Part shown: positions 10,769 to 23,195 of the stretch, piece after piece
Position numbering within the stretch: the first letter of the stretch is position 1
Layout: each line of letters opens with the position of its first letter
Assembly (NCBI GenBank): GCA_029959195.1
Contig: CP114121.1
Coordinates: 682,001-746,000 of the forward strand
Length of the DNA: 64,000 bases
Direction: 5' to 3'
Source: Dictyophora rubrovolvata
Lineage: Eukaryota > Basidiomycota > Agaricomycetes > Phallales > Phallaceae
The notes under the pieces: model-generated
What the model was told of the DNA's origin: nothing
Databases searched by the model: none
What the model saw: only the letters and a program-made list of their open reading frames with translations
Program-made: the position numbers and the translations under genes

Positions 10769-12791
10769 ATGCACGAGGTCAATATCGCATCTACCTGTTC
10801 ATTGAACAGCAGCCAATCTGATCATGAACATGATACTTCCAAACAACCTTTACCATCGTCAGGGCGTCGTCGTTCGACTATGTATTCCTCAGCGTCGCAG
10901 CTAAGGGCGGCGATCCTCGAGTATCTCAAGGATCTAGAAACTAGATTGTCGCAGCTTGACCCATACTTGGCCAAATTATGGGAAGAAAGCGGTGATGATA
11001 ACAATCATACAAACGATGCAGCAGAAAAAGCCATGTCCAGTGTACGATTACGTCGTCGCGGAAGTCTGTCTGCTGCTGCCCTTCAAGAGACCCGAGCAAA
11101 AGTCCAGCATGTTCTTGATATGCTACGCCGCATTCGCCTGGACGTTAACTCATACTTTCCCGAAATGCCATCTTTTGACAACGTGCGCTCCCATATTACG
11201 AGCGGAATCCCAAGCTTTCAAGAGCTTGATATCCACCTACCAAGTAAAGAGACCACGGAAGCGATTATGTTCGACAAGACATCTGTATCATATTTACCGA
11301 CATTAAAGGCGCGCTTGGATTCTCTTCACGAGCATATCCATTCCTTAAAGCTTCCTTCATCCTTCTCCAAAAAGTTTCCTTCCTTCACCATCCTGCCCTC
11401 GAGTGGAATTGTTTCCGACCTTATATATAAACTTCAAGATCCTAACATATTTACCGACCCATTGAAGACACCTTTGGATGTAATCGGAACCTTGGGAGAA
11501 ACTCGCCCTTCTCCAACCGAAGTTATCAAGTTGGAACGTCAGTTTAACCTCGAAGTACGAAGAGCGCTCAAAGAATCCGATGGTGGAAAACAGCTCATAA
11601 CTTGGGAGTTCGTTCCACAGAAATACCGATATAACCGGTATGTCAGAAGTAGATATCGGTGTGTAGTCCTATCCCTGTGCAATTTGATTAATTTTGATAC
11701 TCCGCTCCTTCAGGTTTGTTCCTCTTTCAGCCTGGCCACGTTTACTTTTATCTTTGCTTCAGTTTCATAATGAATCGGCCAATATTTATACACATCTAAT
11801 TCCGTTGCTCTATAGCTTAAGAGCCTTTTGGATATCTCTTCCACCTTTCCCTCATTTCTTCCGATCTGTTGCAACAAATCTTTCTGCGGCTGAATCTGCT
11901 GAGGATATCATTGATGCTTTTGATATTCCCAGACATGCATTCGTCCTTGCGGCTAATTTCTGCTTACTCGCTTCGTGTATATGGCATATAATGGCTGGTT
12001 GCTCGGATCGGAAAGCCACCGAGATCGCGGCCAAACTAGATTATATTGGTATTGGATGGTGTGTGTGTGCTCTTTTTCAGTCGGCTCACTTCTCATTGTG
12101 TTTAATTGGATAATTCAGGCTTATAAGTATATCATCCTTAACATTCGTGTATTACGGTTTTGCCTGCCAACCAACGACGGCATATATATATATTATATTA
12201 GCAATTTGTCAAGGCGCTGCAGCCAGCATTTTACCATTTAAGGCTTGGTTTAACAATGCTGCAAATAAGGTAAAACAACATCCAAAAACTTCCCAATCTG
12301 TGCCTCTCATTCTGTCCCAACAGAATGGACGAATCGCGTTCTTTGTGTCATTATCTATTGGAAACTTGGTCCCGTTGACACATCTCACTCTTATTCATTC
12401 TATTCATGACATATACCACTACTTTAGTAAGTCCTCGCATTTATGCATTTCTTGCAGCTGACAACCCCTGATATTCTGCACCAGTCCCGACAACACCATC
12501 TCTCTTAAGTTACGCAATCGGCCTCTTTTTTTATACATATCATATACCCGAGCGTTTTGTATCTGACAGGTGGAGGTGGTGTACGGACTTGTTTGGAGGA
12601 GGCAGTCACGCTATTTGGCATGTTTGTATTGTTTTCGGTGTGTTTATAAATATCCCTATGCATGATTCTCCTACTGATCAATCATCATCATCATCACCAT
12701 CTCAGCCATCCACTTTTACGCTCAGGCAATGGTTCATTATCGCAATGGAGTAGGCAATGAACCAAGTTGCGAACTGACGTGGAATTGGTAA
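10769..12791 (+). CDS. IZH3: PAQR (adiponectin receptor/haemolysin III) family protein, IZH3-like
   Basis: IZH proteins are seven-span membrane proteins linked to zinc and sterol homeostasis in yeast. The long first exon encodes a 290-residue soluble N-terminal domain (DLETRLSQLDPYLAKLWEES, RIRLDVNSYFPEMPSF) typical of the IZH3 subgroup, ending in TWEFVPQKYRYNR. The PAQR membrane core follows: FHNESANIYTHL with the ExxNxxxH motif, then FVLAANFCLLASCIWHIMAG, and NGRIAFFVSLSIGNLVPLTH. The C-terminal GGGSHAIWHVCIVF carries the HxxxH metal-ligand pair. After a last intron the protein ends FAIHFYAQAMVHYRNGVGNE...LTWNW with a stop at 12789-12791. The start at 10769 is chosen because it opens the long exon; an inner Met at 10880 is also possible. 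Confidence 0.92.
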
Positions 12792-13577
12792 ATCATTTCT
12801 AATCTCATTTCATCTATTATCACTCTTGGTTTCTTGGATGCAACATTTATTTGTTACACATATTATGTTTCTTATACTCAAATCAAAGGCCATACATATA
12901 TTTTAGATGTTTTGTCTTTATAGATGTCTAGTTTGTGCTCATTAATGCATTTTCATTTTCTTGGATACGTACTAAACGCTCAGAGACTCCAAAACTAACG
13001 AGCTCGAGTTCAAGTGACTCCGGACTTTGTATCAGTTTACAGGTTTTCGGTATAACATGCAATAAGAAGATCCTCAAAATCACAATCAACAGCATACTAC
13101 TCTCTCTGCTTCCTTCTTCAGTGTTGTAATCGAAGAGGATCCCCGTGGCCAGCACGAGCTCTACGACCACACGACTTGGAAAGATTATCATTGACTCATT
13201 TCTCTTCTTTCTCATCGTTCGGAAATTCAGCCAGAGAACGGAACACCGGGCGGTATCGACGTTTAGTTGTTGTGAAGCGTGCATTTGGACCAGGAGTTTA
13301 TATAGATCCGAGTCAGGAGAATCCTCCAAACATGTCTTGAAAGCCAGGGAAAGAACTAATTGATTTTAATTATTCTCTTCATTAATCAAACATGAGAGGA
13401 AGATACAAAAAGTCCATTAACAGAAAAGTAAAAGTTCGGGGGGATGAAGGTTATTAATATAGCAAATTGAACCTCTCATAAACGATACAAGGTCGTCATC
13501 ACAGTCATACTTTAAAAGATATGCTCGTTAAAATTTCGATATAGAACAAATGGTTTGGGGAAATAAGGGCACGTCTC
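12792..13577. other. Intergenic stretch with an unresolved plus-strand coding remnant (about 13123-13340)
   Basis: The first 330 bases are AT-rich 3' flank. From an acceptor-like TTCTTCAG near 13123, one plus-strand frame reads VVIEEDPRGQHELYDHTTW and then stops. An overlapping frame reads NTGRYRRLVVVKRAFGPGVY followed by IDPSQENPPNMS and a stop at 13338-13340. Both look like protein, but no GT-AG intron joins them. A 133-codon minus-strand frame over the same bases is less protein-like. This may be the 3' end of a decayed or frameshifted gene. I do not recognise it. Confidence 0.25.
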
Positions 13578-16500
13578 TTAAATCGGAAGATTAACAACGT
13601 CGCCAACGTCAAGAGTGAACCTGAGGAGAAAGTTAGGGTATAATGCTTAGGGGGTAGTAAAAAGCGCTGTTTGCTCACGCTGTCGGGACGTTGTTTTGAT
13701 TAATCTTCAGCCACGGAATTTGGTATCCATTTTCTCCAATTCTATTTGATGACCCGTGAATAAAATTCCACCATCAAGTTAGATGCACTCACAGAACCGT
13801 CTGAGCAGCGCTAATATTCAAGATGCCGCCAGGAATAATCCCGAGCGAATTCAGAGCTCCTTGGGGTAGCAAGACGTTGCCAAATGTTCCACTGTTTGCT
13901 TTGCCTCCAGCGGGAACAGTGAAATTATCAAACGCCTGATCGAAGTGTGCAAAAACTGTTCCGTCGACTATACCATCTGCTTGCACAAATGTGATGACCA
14001 AGTCGGCGTCCGTCGGATTCATCACGTCGAAATTAACGGAAACAAGATTCGTGACCAAACTAAGTCAACAATCAGTCATCAAACAAAAATTTCCGATTTG
14101 AACGAAATAACTTACCTATCCAGGGTGATGAAGACATTGGCATCGAGGATTATAACATCTCCCATTCCTAGGAAGCATCCAGTTCAACGATGGGGAGTAG
14201 TAGACTAATCACCAAAACAAACCTGTCAGGGAAGTCTCTAACTTGACACCTTCTAAAGCTGGTTGAAGAGAGCCGAACGGAGAGCCGCCAGAATCACCTT
14301 GTATCGTCAAGGGTATATTATCCGTACTCGTTAAGAATTCGGTTAAGAATTCTTGGGCGGTGGTATCGTTGGGATTCGAAGGCATATAATGAAACTCTGA
14401 GGGTATAACGTTCTCGCCAGGAACAAGGTCAAAGGACTAGAAGGCGAAACTCAGTAAATCTCCGACTCTCAAACTGAAAAAAAAAATCGACCCTTACATT
14501 TATGACTGCACGCCCAAGCTACAGAATAAGGTTAGAACAGCACTCAAAGAGGCCAACAAACTTTAAGCGTACCTCAACACCGTCAAACACTACTGGTAGT
14601 GAAATGTCAACAGTTGTAAGCGAAATATTTGAAGGATTATTCAGTGTCGTAATAAGTGGCGCGACGATGAATTGGTTGCCATTAGTACCACCGCTTCCAG
14701 TGATAGTAACGTTGCTGAGACCGGCACTTCCACCGAAGCTATTGATTCCTGGAATACTCGAATCCACGTTGAAAGGAAGTCCAGAAATACTGAAAAAAAC
14801 ATGAGCATGAAAGTCATAGATTAGTTTTCAAGAACATACGGAACATCACCAATAGAAGTACGAGCGACAATATTAGCGGTACCAGCTAAGGTTATATCAG
14901 CAGACTTCTGGTCAGTTACTTGAGCAAAGAACGCTCCGAAAGCATCGTTGTTCAATGACTGTAACGTTTGGTTTACAAAGCTTAGTTGTAGTGTAGCGGG
15001 ATTGCCTGTGGATACACCACTCATAGTCATAACCGGAGGTAAATTGAGCTGTGAACAAGTATTAGTTTTTGGAGTTACTTGAATGCGATAACTTGGTAAA
15101 TACTTGAGCTGCGTTTGCGCCGTTGAATCCAATTGTAATATCTTGCGCTGACTGAACAACTTGAAGAGAGAATCCGAAAGGATTGGTGAACGTAACCATA
15201 GTAGTCTTAGAGCTCGTGGATGGTTTGAAGTCTTGACTAGAGTCCACCAAATCGACTTCAAGGTCATCAATAGTAATCGCATCAATGATCTGCGGGGTAG
15301 ATTGATTAACAAAGAGCAAAGAAAAGACCGCGGTCCCTTCACCTTGAAAACCTTGCCAGGAAGTATAACATCTAACGTCAAGGTTTGGAAAGCCTGGCTT
15401 AGCCAGTTCACCGTTTGGCCATTTCCATTAGGATCAACCGTGTTTCCTTCAACTTGCAATGTTTGATTCTTTCCAGCCAAAAAGTTTGAGAACAGGGTTC
15501 CTATAACATTGAGGTCGTTTCCGCTTTGTGGAATAATACGCCCAGTCAAATGCGTGGAGGTAGTTGTATCTGCAGCAAGGAACAAAGGACTGCTAGAAGT
15601 TAAAGCTGAGGGAAACAAAAAGAGTCAGAGAATGCTTGATGAACGCTTCAAGAGAATCTTGCTTACGCCCGACAGCCACTCCATGGAAGAATGAATTGAA
15701 GCTAACAGTTCCAAGTTGAATACCGACCGCACTAAAACGTGCCATGAGAACAAATATGGCAAGAGAGGGGGGGAAAAAGCCAAAAACATACGCATGTGAA
15801 GGTATCAAACTGTCCGTAGATATCGTAATACCACCTGCTGAATCGTCACCAGGTAAGTTAAAGTTGCTAATAGTAACTCCCGGTAGACCGTTGAAAGCGC
15901 TAAAGTTGAGCTCTTTCGATAAACTAACAGTATCAAAGATAGTGCCAAGTGCAGTAACGCGGAGTTTGCTTGTCGATATCGTCCATTGGAATGAGGGGTT
16001 ATGTAGCAAGAACGTCGCAAACTGAGTAAAACTACAGTCGGAGTCACGGTCATCTTCAAACGACTCATGCAAGGATCATCGATATAACACTCACGTGTCT
16101 TGGTCCGTTATTGTCAAATGGCCAGATCTGTAATATTATCAACGGGTGAGCAAAACGCGACATGAACAAAACACCCACGTCTCATAGTCAGGCACGCCCA
16201 CGTTAGCCGCCGCGCATACAGGTGGCAAAGTAATAGTAGCGATATCATTGCCTTGCCAATTTACACTGCAATTTTACACATTTTTAATATTAAACCTCAA
16301 AAATGGCTACCTTTCAGCACTTACGTGACAGGTTCAACAAATGTAATCAACGCGTCCAGAGGTCCGGTTCCGGTGAGTTGACCGTGAAGCGAAACGTCGA
16401 AACCCTCGTTGGTGATATTTCTAAACCACAGCGTTATTATATTTACTGACAGTAAGTCCATGAAGCATGGGTCAACATACGTGATATTGACAGTATCAAA

Positions 16501-19500
16501 CGACAACGAGGCCTGGTTGACCAACATTTGCACGATGGGCGGAGCAACAGCACCAATTAAGAAAAGTGCGGTTTTATCCGTCTATTGATAAATTTTGTTA
16601 GAAACGAGATGTATGAGGAGAAAAAAAGAAAGATAAACGGACTATCGCTGGGACGTTGAACTGGGAGAACACCAGCTCGGTTTGGAAATCGTCTAACTTC
16701 GTTATGACATCAGTGTTCAACGTGACTTCGAGGCCAGCTAAGGAATTCAAAATCGCATCATCAACATCGAATTGCTTCCCGCTAAGGAAAGATTGAATAT
16801 GTTTTGTCATGGAGTAAAATGCACAACGTACCTAACGCAAGTAGGAGCATTAGGATCAACCGAAGTATTGATCTAATTGAAAAGTCAGTTCTGCGGTTCT
16901 TATAAAGACTAAAGTTGTAACATACCGGGGGATGGAAATCAGGGTTACTGCTCACTATTTGGAACAACTCAGTCAGAGGTCCCAAATCAACGCCTTTTTG
17001 AGAAGCACGGGTGGTGATAAGATCAATGATCACGGTAGGAGTCAAATTGAATTTCAACGGCAAAGCAGGTGAAGTGATATTGGAATGACCATCAGCATGA
17101 ATAGGATTACTCTGGAAATTCGCGTGATCAACAACCCCTAAAAAAGTATGATGTAAGTATTCAAAAATCTCTCAAAACAGTCAACGATATGATCCCGGCT
17201 CACCCAAAGTCAGATTGTCAAACATAGCAGTAGCCGTAACTGTTAACAAATTAATACTAGCCGTAAACGGGTTCGACAACGACACAGTAGCAGACGCAAT
17301 CCCAGTCTGCACGATATCAGTCGGAAAAGTGATCTGCGTAGCCGTAATCAAGTTCTGATGAAGCGCAGGAATATTCGCATCGAGTTTAATCGACTGTAAA
17401 GCTTGAACAAGCGACGTAATGTTGGTCGTATCGGATGTACCAGAAATAGTCGTCGACGAAGTAACGCCTTGCAAAAAGTTGGCTAAAAGAAGTTGACCGG
17501 CTGTAGTAGGCGCGTCCCCTTGAGGTTGATAGTGTACATCGGTTGAGTAATTAGCGGCACCTGGAACGACTTTCAAACCGGCAATATCGGCAGTACCGAT
17601 GGTTTGACCATTGAACGTAAGACCAAACGCCACATCGCCCATCGAGATCGTCAAGTTGCTAGGATTATCAAGCGTAGTCGTGACAGTGATAAGCAAAAAA
17701 CCGGGGAAACCATGGTTGACATCCAAATTAGATACAACCGCGGGCCGAGCATTCAGACCTTGTAGACCGGCGATAGCTGTTTGAACATTGAAGTCAATAC
17801 CGGTGAGAGCAAGTAAACCAGCCGCAGTCTGCGCATGAGCGTTCGCAGCTCCCGAAAGCCCGAAAGACTCCGACTTTGACACAGTCGTTTGAGTAAGGAA
17901 ACTCTCGAAAGTGGAATGTTCATTCGATAACACCGCAAACGGCACGTTTGTGAATCCGAGAGTGATAACTCGTGAATTCACGTCGGTCGTAGTATTACCA
18001 AGAGGAATATCAAGCTCAGCGAAATTCGTATTGGAAACCGATGTAGTAATGTTTTGCTCGAGGGCGACGATATCGATTGGAAAATTGAACGGAATTGTGA
18101 AAGCTGCAGTAGTCAACGATGAGCTCGTGGAAGGGCTGAACGCCGTATTGGGCGTGAAATCCAATTCGAGCTGCTCCAGTGTGATATTTTGAATAACCTG
18201 CAATTTTCCTCGAGCGGGAAGAACGGTGGATACTTGAAGACTCGATATGGCATCATTCAGCCATGTAACATCCGCAGGTCCAGCAGATGCACCTTGAACG
18301 GTGACATTACTCGATATTCCGTGAATAAAGCTTGAGAAAACAGCGGAAAGAGTATCCAATCCCGCCTGCGAAGTCTGAGGAATCAACCTGCCGACCAAAG
18401 GGAGCTGTATAGTTGACGCAGGCGCAAGAGTAAATGCACCAGTAGATGAAGCCGGTCCGAGCATTGTATCCCCAACAAAATTGTTAAACGAGATACTACT
18501 CAACTCCACACCGACTTGTGCAGGATTTGTCACGGTAGTCTGAAGCGTCAAATGAATACCACCAGCCGGATCATTCGATGGCAAATCGAACGTATCAATC
18601 GTCACACCATTCTTCAACCCGTTCATTCCTTTGAGCGTGACGGACTTGGTATTGAGAGCGACACCGGGTACGTCAATATCCAACGCGGACACCGTCAAAT
18701 TATCCGCGCTAATGTCCCAAACGAACTCTTCTTGAGTCAGCAAAACCCTCGTGAAATTCGTCAAGCGATCAACATCGGCGACATTGAAAGTGGCAGAAAC
18801 GTTAAGCTGTGCGCCGACATCTCCGACAACTTGGATATTGGGCATTTGCAACGTCCCGAGCACTTGGTTATTGAACGAAATGGACAGTCCACCGTTGAAA
18901 CTGATTTCAGCATCGAACGGACCAGCTTGGGTAATACTCCCCATCAAAAGCGTTTCGAAAGAATTTTCCTGAGGATTGGTAATAACGACAGTATCGATCC
19001 CGAGCACCGAACCATCGATAACAGTCTGAACGATAGGTTGAGCCAAAATGGGCAACAACAAATTCAAACTCGAATCCGTCTGAACCGGTACATCCTTCTG
19101 CATAAACTGCAAAAAGGTGGCATATTCCCCGATAGAAACGTCCGTCGCAAGACTAATATCCGTCTTCAAATTCTGGAATGCTTTATCCACAAACGCCGGA
19201 AGACTGAAATTAGTGAAGATATTATCCCTCTTCTTCCGAGTCTGAGCCTGAGCCTGAGAGGGACCGTCCTCGTCCGTCGTAGCCGCCAGATTAATATTCC
19301 CAATTTTAAGAATAGCATCCAACTGCTCCGTGCTTTCTCCAGCTTCAACAGCCAACACCCTCGTCAACGCAAAAATATCCGAGGGGTTCAAATTCATATT
19401 CAAAGGTAACACCGGCGACATAGTCGTCTCATTCCCTTTCGCCTCGAAATTCGTCAAAGTCGCAATAGTACCCAGCATAAGCCCATGCGACACGACACTC

Positions 19501-22500
19501 GAATTTATACCCGTAATTGTCAAATCGCCCGTAAACGGATTCGCGAGCGCGACTTTGACACTAGCGATGTTGTTGTTCGCGTGTCCAGTCGACGGGAGAA
19601 CCTCCAGCGAGGCAGTTTTGACAAGGCTTGTCTTTAGAGCTGGGAGTGTTGCTGTTATGTTGAGACTTTCGAAAGCTAAGAGGAGAGGTGGGATTGGTGT
19701 GCTATTGGTGAATCCTGCGATGTTGAGGACGACGTCGGTTCCGCTGACGAAATCGTTCAGTGTTTGACCACCGGGTGCATTGTCGTTGGGCTGGGAAAGC
19801 GATATGAGAAGCTGAAGAGGTGACAAACAAACGTGTGCTTTACTCTGAATGCAGCTGTTGCTGGGACGCTGTTGTTACCCATGTTTAGAACCAGGTTAGG
19901 CAAGGTGGTAATACCCATGACAGCCCCATCACGTTGGAGTTCAAGATCTGCCGGAACAAAAGGGGGGAGTCAAAAATCGAATCGCGGTTCGAGGTAGACA
20001 TAAACGCACTGATATCTCCCACAGACAATGCAAGATCAGAAGGATTGTTAATGTTAACTTGAGAACAGCAACAGCAACAGCAACAAGAGTCAATCAAAAG
20101 AAGAAAAAAAAGAAAAGTCGGCAAGCTCCTGCGTACCAGCAATATTTAACTCGATATGATCAGTAGTCCCACCAACAACATCAACACTATCAATAACAAC
20201 ATCCCGCTGCAGCCCTCTCAACCCATTCAAAGCCGAACTGACATTAAACTTGATAGGATTAAGAGTGATCATTCCGATACTCAAATTAGACTGTGCCAAA
20301 GACTGTCCGACGAGTTGAAAAGACGTAGTTTCAGAATCGGTCAGTTCTTTTGTGAAAGTTGAAAAGAGGGCGTGGCTGTTTGAAGGAATAATCAGCGGGC
20401 TTTGTGAGAGAGTTATGTTGATTGTTCCTTGTGTGTCGTTTGAGCTGAGAACTTTGATTGAGGAGGTGGAGGCACCCTCGGGCTATATAGTGGAACGACA
20501 CAAGATCAGAAGTCAGAAGTTTGTGGGAATGGAAGAAACGAACCGTGGATAGGTTAGAAATGATAGAATTATTTTGCATAATAGCAAAGCTGTTTTGTAT
20601 TTGATCAATGCTGATATTAAAGCCAAATGGGAGTTCTGAAGAAAAAAGAAAAATCAGACCCCGTGCAAATCCTGTTTTATATCGTACTCACGAAGTTGAG
20701 CCTGGACAGCATTACTAGACGCAACAGGACCCCATGGATTTTGCGTAGAAAACGAAAGATTCAAAAAATCAATTCCAATAGCGCGAATAGGGTTGATAGG
20801 GGACATAGGCTCGAACGGGACCTGCAGCTTGAGACTTTGCAGACCTTGCGAGAGCCACGATATTTCAGATCCATCTGACTGTTTCGTCGAAACACCTTGA
20901 ACGGTTACAAAAGTGCCTGGTTCGCTGTTGATGTAGTTCGTGAAAAGTTGGCTAACGGTCGGGAGATTGGATGATTGTTGTGGGATTAAGGTTCCGTCTA
21001 GTGTGATAGAGTTGTTACCGGGTGACTGAAAAAGAAAATCATTGTTACGTTAATATATTTATATATAGGTCGTTGTAGACCTAGATGCAGGATGGGGGGA
21101 TGAATGAAGGGACGCAATGTGACTTACGATCACCGTGTTGGATGAAGATCCCTGCCCCAAAAAGACGCCTTTGTAAGTCAGGTTGAGTACGACATCTCCC
21201 AGATCGACAACGAAAGGGCTGAATGAAAAAGTTAACGAGGCGAGTTGAAAAAAAGAGCGCGCTTATAACCGGGAGATACCTGGTGTTGTTCAGCCCTGTA
21301 GTCGCACTGAACAGAATTCCACCACCATTAGGAGCATCACCCGGTAACTAGAGTGAAAAAAAAAACAACGGCATAAGAAACACCAAAAATAAAAAAATAA
21401 AAAAAAACATGAAGATGTAAACACACAGCAAAGTTGAGCAAATCGACATTATTTTGAAAGTTATTAATACCTGTCCAAAAAAAAAATGAAAAGCACGTGT
21501 GAGCCAAGTGTAAGTCCAAAAACATCAGAAGCGCCAATGAAGGGTTGCCAAAACACATGTAACAACGCAACACAGCACTCACCATTCAACGTCAATTGCT
21601 TGCTGAAATGAAGTTTAGTGGCCGCAGGAAACTTGTCAGCATTCACTTGAAGATTCGGACAGGTCAGTTGCCAAGTGAAGTTAGGCTGGGTGATCAGCGT
21701 TGATGTGAATTCTCCAAAAGCATTTGTATCGCTTATTTGGAATCGCACGGTTTGGTTCAGAGTTGCTCTTTTGTTCTTGGCAGTGAGGGGTTGGAAGTTG
21801 ACCATCTGGCCGAGTTGACGGTTGTGGCCGGTGCTGTCTGTCCAACTGACCTTCATGGGGAGAAAAATTAATGAAGATGGGGAAAGTGAAGTGGTGATTG
21901 ATCGGCGTACGGTGATGTTATCCTTGAATTGGATTTTCGCGTCGAAAATCCCGGTATGGGAGACCTAGTACGTATATGAAGAAGGCGCGAGGTGAACTTT
22001 GTCTTCAACAACGCGAGAAAAGGCTTGTTTACTTACGAAACCATCTAGATGTAACATAAACCTGCACCAGAAATCAACCAAGAGCCATCCAAATTACGAG
22101 AGCTACTCACGAATCATTACTTGGACTAGTAATAGTGGCACTGGCAACATTCAACTGGGTGCGGTTCACAATGAGTTGAGCAATAGCCCGAACGACAGGG
22201 AACAAGAACACGAAAATGAGAACAATGACCAAAGGCCATATTATAGCCTGCGATATGAGGAATTTTTTCTTCTTGTAGAAAGGTACTTTGGGAGGAATCG
22301 GTGGCGCGCCTGGCGTGTTTGGGGCACCGACGTTACCGACGTCCGACCAGCCTGCCGGAGCTGCAGCCGATTCTAACAGAAGCAAACATCACGTTCAGCA
22401 CAAGTTGGAAGAAACAAAACAGAAAAAGATTGGGCAAAAAAGCGTGTGATGACACCGCGACGATGAGTCTTGAGCTTGAGATCTTGAGATCTTGAGAGTG

Positions 22501-22611
22501 CATATAGACGGACCCACCTGCTAAAGCAGCCTCTGAACCCTGGTTTTCCGCGTGCTCGTAAAAAGCAGATCCTTCTCTCTCTCGCATAGGAGGGTGCGGG
22601 GCCGTGGCCAT
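13578..22611 (-). CDS. Giant DUF3712/Tag1-like single-span membrane protein with three super-modules
   Basis: Starts MATAPHPPMREREG with a cytosolic head of about 90 residues (PFYKKKKFLI), then one span (IIWPLVIVLIFVFLFPVVRA) and a roughly 2,400-residue lumenal or extracellular part rich in N-x-S/T sites. Three long modules each repeat the same order. GxFDAxIxF occurs near 21940, 18910 and 16350. LPxxDxxGGI occurs near 21335, 18570 and 15845. LIPQ followed by VQG occurs near 20995, 18385 and 15530. Each module closes with a PSNLTISxGDV-type LEA/WHy-like domain. Module 2 lies in one uninterrupted exon (17181-19826, 881 codons); modules 1 and 3 have about ten exons each. The last exon ends DVGDVVNLPI, stop at 13580-13578. 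The family resembles DUF3712 proteins and, from memory, the yeast vacuolar protein Tag1 (termination of autophagy), which is much shorter. The functional link is inference. Confidence 0.78.
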
Positions 22612-23195
22612 GGCTGTTGAAACACTCAGACGAGGTTTACTAGTAGCGTGAGCGTGCTAATAGGGGAGGAAAAAAAAAAACACGCTAGAGAATCCGGGGA
22701 AATCTTAGTTTGTTTCAAGTAAATATTATTTTTATAAATAGAAGACTGCTCCAGCCCTTTTTTCCCACTTTGGGCACGAAGTACATATATTTACATAGAC
22801 TGTGTGTGGAACCTTGATCTTTGAAGGTCACATGGACATATTACAGAACCACACCATACTGGGTATGTAGCATCAAAAAAAAACAATCATAAAAGGCGCC
22901 ATATATTATCCATGTGAATTGCGATTTTTCCTAAAATTCCGGATTCACATACTACCGTGAGTCCGAGAATGAATGTATGGACATGTCAAATAATGGCGGA
23001 TGCGCGATCCTGTAGGATCCTGTGTGCCAGTGATACTAATCAAGTAGTATATAATATTATATATATATCATCTATAGATATTGTATAAGCATACAGATTA
23101 AAAAAAAACCCAAAAATAAAACGATCTGGCACAACAAGTACAAATGGGAGAAACGAAGAGAGATACGGTTTCGGGTTGGCGATCTGTTACATAGT
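22612..23195. other. AT-rich intergenic region upstream of the Tag1-like gene
   Basis: This stretch holds the promoter of the Tag1-like gene and the 3' flank of the disordered-protein gene, both on the minus strand. It contains A-runs and a (TA)-rich block near 23045-23085. No gene seen. Confidence 0.5.

Noticed and set aside
12928-13329. 133-codon minus-strand open frame
   Set aside because: It starts from a non-ATG codon and has no domain-like segment. A plus-strand frame over the same bases is more protein-like.
18516-19409. 297-codon plus-strand open frame
   Set aside because: It lies exactly antisense to the 881-codon exon of the Tag1-like gene; its sequence is low in hydrophobic pattern and has no domain-like segments. 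Shadow of the real frame.
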